From Sphaerospermopsis torques-reginae ITEP-024 (lineage in GTDB: Bacteria > Cyanobacteriota > Cyanobacteriia > Cyanobacteriales > Nostocaceae): a stretch of 64,000 bases of DNA. Within the stretch, counting starts at the first letter, position 1; every line of letters begins with the position of its first letter. The stretch is from positions 3,286,001 to 3,350,000 of the forward strand of contig NZ_CP080598.1 of NCBI RefSeq assembly GCF_019598945.1, in the 5' to 3' direction. This document shows positions 38,557-46,520 of this stretch, piece after piece. The notes under the pieces were generated by a model that saw only the letters and a program-made list of their open reading frames with translations, was not told where the DNA came from and searched no databases. Position numbers and translations under genes: made by a program.

Positions 38557-39405
38557 TTAATCTTGCAATTGACTTAACCAACTTTGTAAATCTTGTAAAC
38601 TGGTAAAGTCTAACAATGCTTCTCCAAGATTTTCTAAATTGCTCAAAGATAACTGAGTAATATTATTTTTTGCTTCCTCCGGTAACTCTCCTAAACGTCT
38701 AGTTAGTTGTCGCATAACTAAATTTAAAGCACTCTCTTTAAGTCCTTCTTGTCTTCCTTCTTGTTTAATTTCTTGATAAGCGCGACTTCTTTCTAATGAA
38801 ATTCCTAACATGACTTGAACCTCCCGCAAAGTCAAATTTTCAAACCTATACATCATGATGGTAGTAATCATTTCTAAAATCATCTCATTGGATGAATTTT
38901 CTTGATTACTTCTGGTTAATAAATTCCTAGCTGCTGCTGGTGCTTGACTTTCTTTTAAAGTCGTCAGTACCATTAACCCTACCCATAGGGGTAATTGTTC
39001 AATGTCTCCCAATTCATCTAAATATATTCTATGCACTTGATCGCCGTTAAGCAAAGAACGATGGGGAGATATATCACTTTGTTCTATGTTACGAGATGGA
39101 TATATTATAACCGCTTGCCAGTCACTAAATCTATTGCGATTACGGTAGAAATATAAGTGAGATTCGGCAAATAATCGCTCATACAGTTGTTCATCCTTTT
39201 GAAACTGTACTTCACTAAAATAAACAGTACCCTTGGTTTTACTCTCTGGAGGTAAAAACACTCCGTCAATTTCAAATTTCGGTTCTTTCACCGCTACAGA
39301 ATCAAATTTATATAATTCTGCATTTTGGGGTGGGTTTTCCAATAGTTGAAATAAGACAAATGGATATTGTTGAAAGAGTTTATAAAAAATTGAGTCTCTA
39401 CGCAT
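38557..39405 (-). CDS. Rpn-family / DUF2887-DUF4351 nuclease-like protein
   Basis: Second DUF2887 gene in the window, 282 residues: MRRDSIFYKLFQQYPFVLFQLL start, FEIDGVFLP (Asp near residue 46) and YFSEVQFQ (Glu of ExQ near 65). The central helical region ends in RAYQEIKQEGRQEG, and the C-terminal 60 residues (LVMRQLTRRLGELP...) form a DUF4351-like domain. About 38 percent similar by eye to the gene at 3508. Function unproven. Confidence 0.88.
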   Translation of the reverse strand: MRRDSIFYKLFQQYPFVLFQLLENPPQNAELYKFDSVAVKEPKFEIDGVFLPPESKTKGTVYFSEVQFQKDEQLYERLFAESHLYFYRNRNRFSDWQAVIIYPSRNIEQSDISPHRSLLNGDQVHRIYLDELGDIEQLPLWVGLMVLTTLKESQAPAAARNLLTRSNQENSSNEMILEMITTIMMYRFENLTLREVQVMLGISLERSRAYQEIKQEGRQEGLKESALNLVMRQLTRRLGELPEEAKNNITQLSLSNLENLGEALLDFTSLQDLQSWLSQLQD

Positions 39406-39589
39406 TAATTAAATTCCTGATTTATTTGGTTAATGAAGGCAAGAGGCCGTTTTTGTAACAACGAAATATAAAATTGTGACTTATTATACAAAATATTTTA
39501 AAACACAAAGTGGCAAATTTAGCAATCTTTCATACTACAACTACTTGGCGTTATAGTCTTAATCTGTTAGTCAGAAACAAAACCGAACT

Positions 39590-40816
39590 ATGGTTCAAGA
39601 ACTGCAACGTCAACGCCAGAGTGCATCTTTTCCCGAAACTGCCCCAGCAGCTAATCCTGTGTTTTTCAGAACTTACAGCCGTCGTACACCAGCAGGTTTA
39701 AGAGAATCCTGGGATGAGGTATGCGATCGCACTTTACAAGGTTTAGTCGAATTGGGCAAACTTACCCCCGAAGAAGTCGCCCTCTTAGATAAAATGCAAC
39801 GCAACATGAAAGCCCTACCCAGTGGCCGCTGGTTGTGGGTTGGTGGCACAGAATGGTTAAAAAAATCTAAAAACTTTTCTGGTGCTTATAATTGTACTTC
39901 CACAAACTTAACTGATTGGAAAGCCTTTGGTTTGATGATGGACTTGGCCATGATGGGTTGTGGTACAGGTGCTATTATTGAACCTAAGTATATTAATCAA
40001 CTGCCCCCTATCCGTAACCGTTTAAATGTCACCATTACAGGTGAAGTCGGTAACACACCTATAGAACAACGTCGAGAATTTACAGAGGTAGTTGTTAAAG
40101 ATAATACTGTAAATATTCACGTTGGCGACAGTCGGGAAGGTTGGGTACAGTCCTATCAAACCTTGTTAGAACTTTCCACCGATGAACGTTTCACCGATGA
40201 AGTTCAGGTAATTGTAGACATTAGCGATGTGCGTCAGTCCGGTGAAACCCTGAAAGGTTTTGGTGGTGTTGCTAACCCAGTAAAATTACCTGGTTTATAT
40301 GAACGCTGCGCCTCTATTCTGAATAAGGCTTTAGGTAGACAGTTAACCTCTGTTGAATGCTGTTTATTGATTGATGAAGCGGCTGTATCAATTGTCGCAG
40401 GAAATATACGTAGAAGCGCGGGTATGCGTCAATTCATCGCAGAAGACCAACAAGGAGCAACAGCAAAAGATAACCTCTGGCAACAAGACGCAGGAGGAAA
40501 CTGGCGCATAGATCCAGAACGTGATGCTTTGCGTATGGCCAACCACACAAGAGTATTTCACCGCAAACCCACCCTAGAAGAATCTATTGCCGCAGTGCAA
40601 AAGCAATATTACAGTGGTGAAGGTGCAATTCAATGGGCTGGTGAAGCAGTAGCTAGGGCTAATATTGATTTACTCAACACCCCAGAACTGAAAAAAGACT
40701 TCTTGCAAGCTTACGAACAAGGAAAAGCTAAAGCATGGATAAAAGAACATCACCCAAACATTGATGAACAAGAATTAGAACATCGTTTAGGCCGCTACGG
40801 CTTAAACCCGTGTGGT
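39590..40816 (+). CDS. nrdJ: B12-dependent ribonucleotide reductase, exon 1
   Basis: First 409 codons of adenosylcobalamin-dependent (class II) ribonucleoside-triphosphate reductase, which makes dNTPs. The exon ends exactly after the conserved LNPCG; without splicing the frame would read one more codon and stop at TAA. Residues include GRWLWVGG, NCTSTNLTDW-type substrate region and the AAVSIVAGNIRRSA motif. The ATG start is followed by VQELQRQRQSASFPE, typical of the cyanobacterial form. No cobalamin riboswitch was seen upstream. Continues at 41063 after the intron; mature protein about 765 residues after intron and intein removal. Confidence 0.95.
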
Positions 40817-41062
40817 ATTTAATTATACTTGCCTCACGTAAAAAATCCGGCAAAATCGGTGAAAGCTGAGATGCTAATGCCGAGGTAATTACAGGAACTA
40901 AAGAACCTGTAACACCGTAGAGAGTAGAAGTTGAACCTCCCAGGAGAATAAAAGACTTCCACGAGTGCCGGACTACAGTAAACTGTAGAAAATGTACTCC
41001 GAGCTAGTGCGAATTAAAGCACTAGAACTAAAGGATAAAGAGCCTTTAGGATAACAAAACTG
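40817..41062 (+). ncRNA. Group I intron in nrdJ (246 nt, ORF-less)
   Basis: Removing it joins GGT and GAA so that exon sequence NPCG-EIIGANFH is restored in frame. Self-splicing hallmarks: the 5' exon ends in U, which pairs as U-G in a P1 helix formed by CGTGTGGT (40809-40816) and the internal guide GCCTCACG (about 40831-40838) with one U-U mismatch; the intron ends in G (41062). At least four stable hairpins lie inside, for example 40889-40912, 40973-40988, 41004-41025 and 41028-41049. Group II ends (GUGYG, AY) are absent. No homing endonuclease is encoded. Confidence 0.85.
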
Positions 41063-43102
41063 GAAATAATTGGTGCTAATTTCCACTGTGTTAGTGGTGA
41101 TACCCTACTCATCACAAAAGATGGAATGCACAAAATTAAAGACGTTGTAGGATGTGATATTGAGATTTGGAATGGTAAAAACTGGAGTCAGGTACAACCA
41201 TTCAAAACTGGCAGTTCTCGCGTTCTCTATCGTGTGCGTTTTGCAGACGGTACATATTTAGATGCCACTGAGTATCACCGCTTCTTTGTTAAAGACAGAT
41301 TCGGCAAAAATTACAAAGAAGTGCAAACAAAAGACCTAATGGATACAAGTAACTATGCTATCCACACAGAACCATTTACTATTGAGTACGAAGATGGAAT
41401 AGATATTGATGTCAACTATGCCTATACTTTAGGGGTAGCAGTAGGAGACGGAACAACAGATCAAAAAAATCAAGCCAAAGTTAGGCTATATGAAGAAAAA
41501 GCCGTTTTATCTCTAGCAGGAAATAAATCTCCCATCAGAGAGTATGACTACTTACCAGCATTTACAGACGTTACAGATTTAGGTTTTTCTGGTGAATTTC
41601 TGAAAAGCCTTAAAACCAACCCAGAAGCACTAAATGTCATAGCAGGGTGGAAGCGTCAAGCCATCTTACATTTTATTGCTGGTTTAGCAGATACAGATGG
41701 TTCAAATACTAGCAGCAATGGTATTAGAATCTATATCTCTGACTATGACCGAGCTTACCGAGTGCAGTTACTACTGACTAAATGCGGTATTCGTTCATCT
41801 CTTAACCTTTGCGCTCATAAAGGAGCAGTCACAAACTACGGTATCAGAAGTAGAGATTTATACTACTTACAAATAACTGACTGTGGTGAAATTCCTTGTC
41901 AGCGTTTGGATGTGAGCAAAGGTAAACCAGCCAAACATAAAGGTAAATGGCAAGTTGTGAAAAGTGTGGAACAACTACCAGGATTACATGATACTTACTG
42001 CTTTAATGAGCCGGAATATCATAAAGGTGTGTTTGGTAATACCTTAACTGGAAACTGTAATCTTTCTGAAATACACTTAAACCAACTCGATCCCGACAAC
42101 TACAAAGAACAAGAAGAAGCATTTAAAGCCGGTGCTTTATCTGTTGCTGCACTGTTAAACCATCACTTCCAAGAACCCCGCTATCAATATAGTCGGGAAC
42201 TTGATCCCATCGTCGGCGTTTCCTTTACCGGTTTATTTGACTTCTTTGTTCATACTTTTGGTGTGGACTGGTTACGCTGGTGGGAACAAGGACGACCTGA
42301 AACCCCTGAAGGACTTATATTTAAACGCGGTGAGCAAAAATACCTGAGCAAGTGGAGAGAAATAGTACATAACGCTGTTTGGGAATATTGCGATAAACAC
42401 GGAATTAAACGCCCCAACCGTTGTACTACGGTGCAACCAGCAGGTACTAAATCTCTTTTAAGTGGTGCTTCTCCTGGTTGGCATCCCCCCAAAGCGCAAA
42501 GATTCATCCGGCGGATCACTTTGCGTAAAAATGACCCAGTGGCATTGGCTTGTATAGATTATGGGTATAATGTCATACCTTCTCAATCGGATAAAGATGA
42601 AAACGGTAACTTGTTAAATGATCCGTTTGATAACCGTTGTACAGAATGGTTGGTAGAAATACCCGTTGCTGTCTCTTGGGCAGATTTACCAGGAGCAGAT
42701 GTAATTGATGTATCCAAGTTTTCTGTATTGGCACAGTTAGATTTTGTCATGCAGGTGCAGAAATACTACACCACTCATAACACCTCAGCGACTTTAGAAT
42801 TACGTTCTGAAGAAGTTGAACCTTTGGGTACACGCATTTATGAAGCGGTGAAAAATGATGAAGGTTACATTTCCGCAGCGTTGTTAGCGCGGTTTGATGA
42901 CATTCAAACCTTCCCCCGTTTACCCTTTGAACCCATAGACAAAGCGACTTATGAGCGTTTATCTGCTGAGGTGAAAGCAAGACGTAAAACAGATGATTTT
43001 TGTGGTGCTTTGAGTCGTTATGATTTAGGGGAGATGTCAGAAGCAGGACCTAGCGGTTGTGACTCTGATAAGTGTATGTTCCCTGAACAAGCGCCTACAT
43101 AA
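41063..43102 (+). CDS. nrdJ: B12-dependent ribonucleotide reductase, exon 2 with intein
   Basis: Exon 2 starts with EIIGANFH (8 codons), then the 323-residue intein, then 348 extein residues from CNLSEIHLNQLD to the stop. The extein holds the C-terminal half of the catalytic barrel (LDFVMQVQKYYTTHN, and TVQPAGTKSLLSGASPG). The ending CGALSRYDLGEMSEAGPSGCDSDKC (shortened) carries the redox-active cysteines that regenerate the active site. Translation must run through from exon 1 after splicing, so no separate start is needed; an apparent ATG at 41126 is inside the intein. Confidence 0.94.
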   Translation, partial: EIIGANFHCVSGDTLLITKDGMHKIKDVVGCDIEIWNGKNWSQVQPFKTGSSRVLYRVRFADGTYLDATEYHRFFVKDRFGKNYKEVQTKDLMDTSNYAIHTEPFTIEYEDGIDIDVNYAYTLGVAVGDGTTDQKNQAKVRLYEEKAVLSLAGNKSPIREYDYLPAFTDVTDLGFSGEFLKSLKTNPEALNVIAGWKRQAILHFIAGLADTDGSNTSSNGIRIYISDYDRAYRVQLLLTKCGIRSSLNLCAHKGAVTNYGIRSRDLYYLQITDCGEIPCQRLDVSKGKPAKHKGKWQVVKSVEQLPGLHDTYCFNEPEYHKGVFGNTLTGNCNLSEIHLNQLDPDNYKEQEEAFKAGALSVAALLNHHFQEPRYQYSRELDPIVGVSFTGLFDFFVHTFGVDWLRWWEQGRPETPEGLIFKRGEQKYLSKWREIVHNAVWEYCDKHGIKRPNRCTTVQPAGTKSLLSGASPGWHPPKAQRFIRRITLRKNDPVALACIDYGYNVIPSQSDKDENGNLLNDPFDNRCTEWLVEIPVAVSWADLPGADVIDVSKFSVLAQLDFVMQVQKYYTTHNTSATLELRSEEVEPLGTRIYEAVKNDEGYISAALLARFDDIQTFPRLPFEPIDKATYERLSAEVKARRKTDDFCGALSRYDLGEMSEAGPSGCDSDKCMFPEQAPT
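41087..42055 (+). other. Intein with LAGLIDADG homing endonuclease in NrdJ
   Basis: 323-residue protein intron. Splicing block A starts with Cys1 in CVSGDTLLITKDG; block B has the TxxH pattern as TEYH (residues 61-64); blocks C and E are LGVAVGDG (115-122) and FIAGLADTDG (196-205), the two LAGLIDADG helices with their aspartates intact, so homing activity is plausible; block F/G ends LTGN before Cys+1 of the C-extein. The usual penultimate His is Gly here, a known but less common variant. After excision GANFH joins CNLSEIH. Confidence 0.92.
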
Positions 43103-43235
43103 TAGGTAAGTTATTTTCTTCGTGTCCTTCGTGTCTTCGTGGTTTATTCCTAATTATTTTTTTTACGAACCACTCCAGACACAGAGGACACAGAGAGAAT
43201 ATTTATCTTTTCTTTTGCCTTCTGTTCCCTGTTCT

Positions 43236-44069
43236 CTAAATATTTTTAATTTCAATCACATGAGTTGAACTTACCCATTCTCCTGTTTGGTTGTAAGTAC
43301 GAATTAATCTTTGTCTTTCGTTGTCTCTCACTAACCAACCTGCTTCTACAAAAAGGGGTTTTCTTAGTTCTAGTTTTACGGGAAAATTACTAGAAATTCC
43401 ATCGGGTAATAATAAGATTTCTCTGATATTTCTCTCTTGTTCAAATATTAGTTTATTACCTGCTATCTTGGCTTTTGAACTAATATTTTGACCTGCAAAT
43501 GAAAGTTGATGTTCTAAATATCCATTGTCTATTTCTTTGATTTCTAAATAACTGGTATTTGTTTCTGAGGGTCTGAGGTCTGAATATACTGTGTGCGCTT
43601 GACCTTCCCATTTACCAATTAGTTGTTCTACTGTTAATGGTGGTCTTTCTTTGGCTTCTGTACCAGTTCTAAATTCTCTAATTAAGGTTAAATTACTAAA
43701 GTTTCCTTGTTTGTCATATAATTGCACTAAACGCGATCGCCTATTTTCATCTATAAAGCCATATTCTGCACCAAATTCTGTAAACGGTGCTAGTTGTAAT
43801 GTTCCTTTGGAAAATGCACCTGTGTTAAAAAATATGTTCTCTTTGGCTAAAGAACGGTATTCCTGTTGATAATCGTGAATGGGAAAACTATCATAACCAC
43901 TAGCATCAAAACGACGTAATCTAAACAGTACAGCTTGATTATTATCAATACCTTCTAAGTTTAAAATGCTAGGCGTAGATTTTAATATTTCTCCCTGGGG
44001 GGATATTTGAGTAAATGAACCCCGCCACTCGCCTATATTTTTAAGAAAGTTTTCCCAGTTGCTTGTCAT
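43236..44069 (-). CDS. DUF3598 family protein
   Basis: A 277-residue cyanobacterial protein of two similar halves, each with a lipocalin-like beta pattern: N-terminal GEWRGSFTQISPQGEI and central IGKWEGQAHTVYSDL. DUF3598 proteins include relatives of plastid and cyanobacterial proteins of unknown role. No signal peptide is seen. Stands alone. Confidence 0.88.
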   Translation of the reverse strand: MTSNWENFLKNIGEWRGSFTQISPQGEILKSTPSILNLEGIDNNQAVLFRLRRFDASGYDSFPIHDYQQEYRSLAKENIFFNTGAFSKGTLQLAPFTEFGAEYGFIDENRRSRLVQLYDKQGNFSNLTLIREFRTGTEAKERPPLTVEQLIGKWEGQAHTVYSDLRPSETNTSYLEIKEIDNGYLEHQLSFAGQNISSKAKIAGNKLIFEQERNIREILLLPDGISSNFPVKLELRKPLFVEAGWLVRDNERQRLIRTYNQTGEWVSSTHVIEIKNI

Positions 44070-44232
44070 AGCTTAATAAATTCAAATTCAATTAACTTGT
44101 TGTGGATTTAAAAAATCATAACTATTATACATCTCAATATTATTAAATTTGTTGATTGTCACTTATTACCCGGGATCTGTTAAAATTGATGAAGAATTAA
44201 TAATTTTTTTACGGCAATACTTGGAGAGTGTA

Positions 44233-44451
44233 ATGTTTATTAGTGAATTATCGCCTCTATTTAAAGAACTTGCCCAGCATCCAGTCTCATTTATGGGTGG
44301 GTTTGTTTCTGGTGTCCTCCGACTTAACCTAGCTGATGATCCTGTAAAAACTTGGCTAGATCAACATATTACTTCAGCCAACTTCCCCAAAACAGCCACT
44401 CAAGTCCAGAATGGCAAAACCTCCGGTCCTCAACAAATTTCAATTGATTAA
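44233..44451 (+). CDS. Conserved small cyanobacterial protein
   Basis: A 72-residue soluble protein, MFISELSPLFKELAQHPVSF, GGFVSGVLRLNLADDPVKTWL and a polar tail. The ATG at 44233 has GGAGAG eight bases upstream and is preferred over an upstream ATG at 44149, which would add a foreign-looking 28-residue leader. Resembles small conserved cyanobacterial proteins; no function is known to me. A strong terminator follows the stop. Confidence 0.7.
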   Translation: MFISELSPLFKELAQHPVSFMGGFVSGVLRLNLADDPVKTWLDQHITSANFPKTATQVQNGKTSGPQQISID

Positions 44452-44460
44452 TCAATTATA

Positions 44461-44491
44461 AACCGTTAACATTTCAACGTTAACGGTTTTT
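44461..44491 (+). terminator. Rho-independent terminator
   Basis: AACCGTTAACG-type stem (AACCGTTAAC / GTTAACGGTT) around ATTTCAAC, followed by TTT, just after the small protein gene. Confidence 0.85.
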
Positions 44492-44815
44492 AATTGCTAA
44501 AATGTAATTAGATTACCGCATTTTGTGAGCCATAAATTCTGTTAAATTATCCAATAAATAAAAGCATATAACTTTATATTATAGTTCTTTGTAAATTCTC
44601 ATACTTTGGAAAATGTCATGATCAGTTATCATAATTAACAGATGGGTATGTTCAGTCTGGTGGCTGCTTGAGTAGTGGAATAGTATACTTAATGACTAAT
44701 CTCCTACAATTTTGGCCATAAATGAATCAAGGGCAACGTGAACAATGCTGAAAATTTGCTGAGTTCTAGTTTCCATCTGAACTATCGCTTTTTGTTGAAA
44801 ATTACGTGACTCATA
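44492..44815. other. Leader/promoter region of the RNA-binding protein gene
   Basis: About 320 bases with no gene. Cyanobacterial rbp genes have long leaders linked to cold regulation, so this region probably contains the promoter and a 5' UTR. A TAGTATACTT stretch near 44681 may be a -10 region; exact sites cannot be set. Confidence 0.35.
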
Positions 44816-45097
44816 ATGACTATCTACGTTGGAAATCTCTCTTACCGCGCAACCGAAGCAGACTTAAGAGCCGTGTTTGCTGATTATGGCGAGGTCAAAA
44901 GAGTTGTTTTACCTACTGACCGCGAAACCGGAAGGATGCGCGGATTTGCTTTTGTTGACATGAACGAAGATGCAGAGGAAGATGCTGCTATCAGAGAATT
45001 GGACGGTGCAGAATGGATGGGTCGTCAACTAAGAGTGAATAAAGCAAAACCACGAGAGGATGATCGACGAGGTAGTTGGTCTAAAAAAGAATATTAA
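44816..45097 (+). CDS. RRM-type RNA-binding protein
   Basis: Single RNA recognition motif protein, 93 residues. RNP2 is IYVGNLSY (residues 3-10) and RNP1 is RGFAFVDM (42-49), with a short charged C-terminus ending RRGSWSKKEY. Cyanobacterial Rbp proteins of this kind respond to cold or bind thylakoid-related mRNAs. A hairpin with T-run lies about 110 bases downstream. Confidence 0.94.
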   Translation: MTIYVGNLSYRATEADLRAVFADYGEVKRVVLPTDRETGRMRGFAFVDMNEDAEEDAAIRELDGAEWMGRQLRVNKAKPREDDRRGSWSKKEY

Positions 45098-45193
45098 TAA
45101 TATAGAAGTTTTATCTTAGCAGATTGTTTCTATTTATGCAAGTAAGCGATCGCTAAAATTCAGCTAGAAACAATTGCCAATCACACAACGCTA

Positions 45194-45252
45194 TATAATT
45201 ATGCCCGACTAGAGATTCATTGGAGACAAATGTTAAGACTAGTCGGTTTTTT
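45194..45252 (+). terminator. Strong hairpin with T-run, possible short sRNA
   Basis: CCGACTAG (45205-45212) pairs with CTAGTCGG (45239-45246), loop of 26 bases, followed by six T. It can end the rbp transcript. A TATAAT at 45194-45199 starts about 11 bases before the hairpin, with TTGCCA at 45174-45179 (spacing 14, short), so an independent RNA of about 45 nt is possible. Confidence 0.6.
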
Positions 45253-45705
45253 ATAGAAGATTCAGTGCTGATAATTCCAGCAAAAATTTCCGCATAAAGT
45301 CCCTCAACTTGTTTGATATTCGTGACAAATCCTAACATATTTTTATCATTTGTGGAAAAGTGATTTTTTTATAGGTACTATATATATAGTCATCCTCAAT
45401 GATTTCTCAACACTTTCTATTACCTCTTTCCTGTTTATTGCCCTCATGAGTCAGTATGGCTACTTCATGCAAGGTATAAAGACTCAAACTTTTGATGTTG
45501 CTACATTTATGTTGGCAAAATTCGGATGCTCCCAATATAAATGCTATCGGTAGCATTATTATATTGATCAATTTGAGGTCACTAAAATAGTTAATATATT
45601 TGAGATTTTAGTTTTAATAATTGTATTTATTTTTGTATTTTTCTTAAATAAATTTTCGCCAAATACAAATTAAATCTTCCAACTAAGTACAAATAACTCA
45701 AAACT
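45253..45705. other. Intergenic region with decayed MITE end
   Basis: At about 45497-45533 the sequence TTGCTACATTTATG...AAAATTCGGATGCTCCC resembles the right end of the MITE at 51378-51538, with the terminal inverted repeat carrying one mismatch. No left end was found. A reading frame of 67 codons across this area is not supported. The rest is AT-rich leader of the pentapeptide gene. Confidence 0.45.
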
Positions 45706-46275
45706 ATGGATATTCAAGAACTATTAACTAGGTATGCCAGAGGAGAAAGAAGCTTTAACGGTATTGCATTACCTTCCGCAAACCTACAAGGAGCTAACTT
45801 GGGTGGTATAGACTTTGGTAGAGCAGACCTCAGAGGTGCAAACCTCACCGCAGCATCTTTGAGTGGAGCAAATTTAAGTAAAGCAAATCTCAGAGGTGCA
45901 ACACTAGAAAACGCACATTTATCGGAAGTGATTCTCTGTGGTGCTGATTTAACTCAAGCTATACTAACAAATGCCCATTTGAATGAATCAGACCTCAGTG
46001 GAGCTTTATTAAGTGGTGCAGATTTATGTGATGCTAATTTACATCAAGCATCAATCACAGCCGCCAACTTACAAGGTGCAAACTTAAGTGGTGCAAAAAT
46101 GGGAGGTGTGCGGATGTGGAAAGCAGATTTACAAGGCGCAAATTTAACCGGTGCTGACTTAAGTGAAGCTAATCTGTGTGAGGTAAATTTGACTAGAGCT
46201 AATTTAAACGCCACAGATATGAGTGAAGCTTTTTTAACAGGTGCTATTATGCCCGATGGCAGTCTTCATAGTTAA
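45706..46275 (+). CDS. Pentapeptide-repeat protein
   Basis: A 189-residue protein with about 25 A(D/N)LXX repeats (ANLQGANLGG, ADLRGANLTA and so on) that form a quadrilateral beta-helix. The first 20 residues (MDIQELLTRYARGERSF) are a short helical cap seen in many cyanobacterial members. Function is not predictable; a gyrase-protecting role occurs only in certain relatives. Confidence 0.95.
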   Translation: MDIQELLTRYARGERSFNGIALPSANLQGANLGGIDFGRADLRGANLTAASLSGANLSKANLRGATLENAHLSEVILCGADLTQAILTNAHLNESDLSGALLSGADLCDANLHQASITAANLQGANLSGAKMGGVRMWKADLQGANLTGADLSEANLCEVNLTRANLNATDMSEAFLTGAIMPDGSLHS

Positions 46276-46302
46276 TGAAGAGACAAGAGGAATAATTTTG
46301 GA

Positions 46303-46364
46303 TTTTGGATTGTTTTTGCAAATTCCAATCTAAAATCTAAAATCTAAAATCTAAAATCTAAAAT
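46303..46364. repeat. Heptamer repeats (TAAAATC)
   Basis: ATTTTGGATTG and then about five CTAAAAT units, an imperfect inverted arrangement able to form a hairpin. Similar to the block downstream of tldE. Confidence 0.65.
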
Positions 46365-46520
46365 TTTCTTTCCCTATTCCCTGCTCAAACCGATATGATA
46401 AGCTGTTACGCAGCTAAATTGTATAATCCTAATATTCTTAGCTCTTGTGGAACAGGCATCTTGCCTGTTAAACTTATGCAAATTAAATGCACAACAGCTT
46501 AACTATCTGTACAGAAAAAC

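Noticed and set aside
39406-39589. Possible cobalamin riboswitch before nrdJ
   Set aside because: No B12-box (GCCACTG-like) or large structured leader in the 180 bases.
40817-41062. Group II intron
   Set aside because: It does not start with GUGYG or end with AY and has no domain V-like sequence; U-G P1 pairing and terminal G fit group I.
44149-44232. Upstream extension of the 72-residue small protein
   Set aside because: The internal ATG at 44233 has a good GGAGAG site; the extension looks non-coding.
45350-45553. 67-codon frame upstream of the pentapeptide gene
   Set aside because: Runs over a decayed MITE end; no ribosome site, no family.
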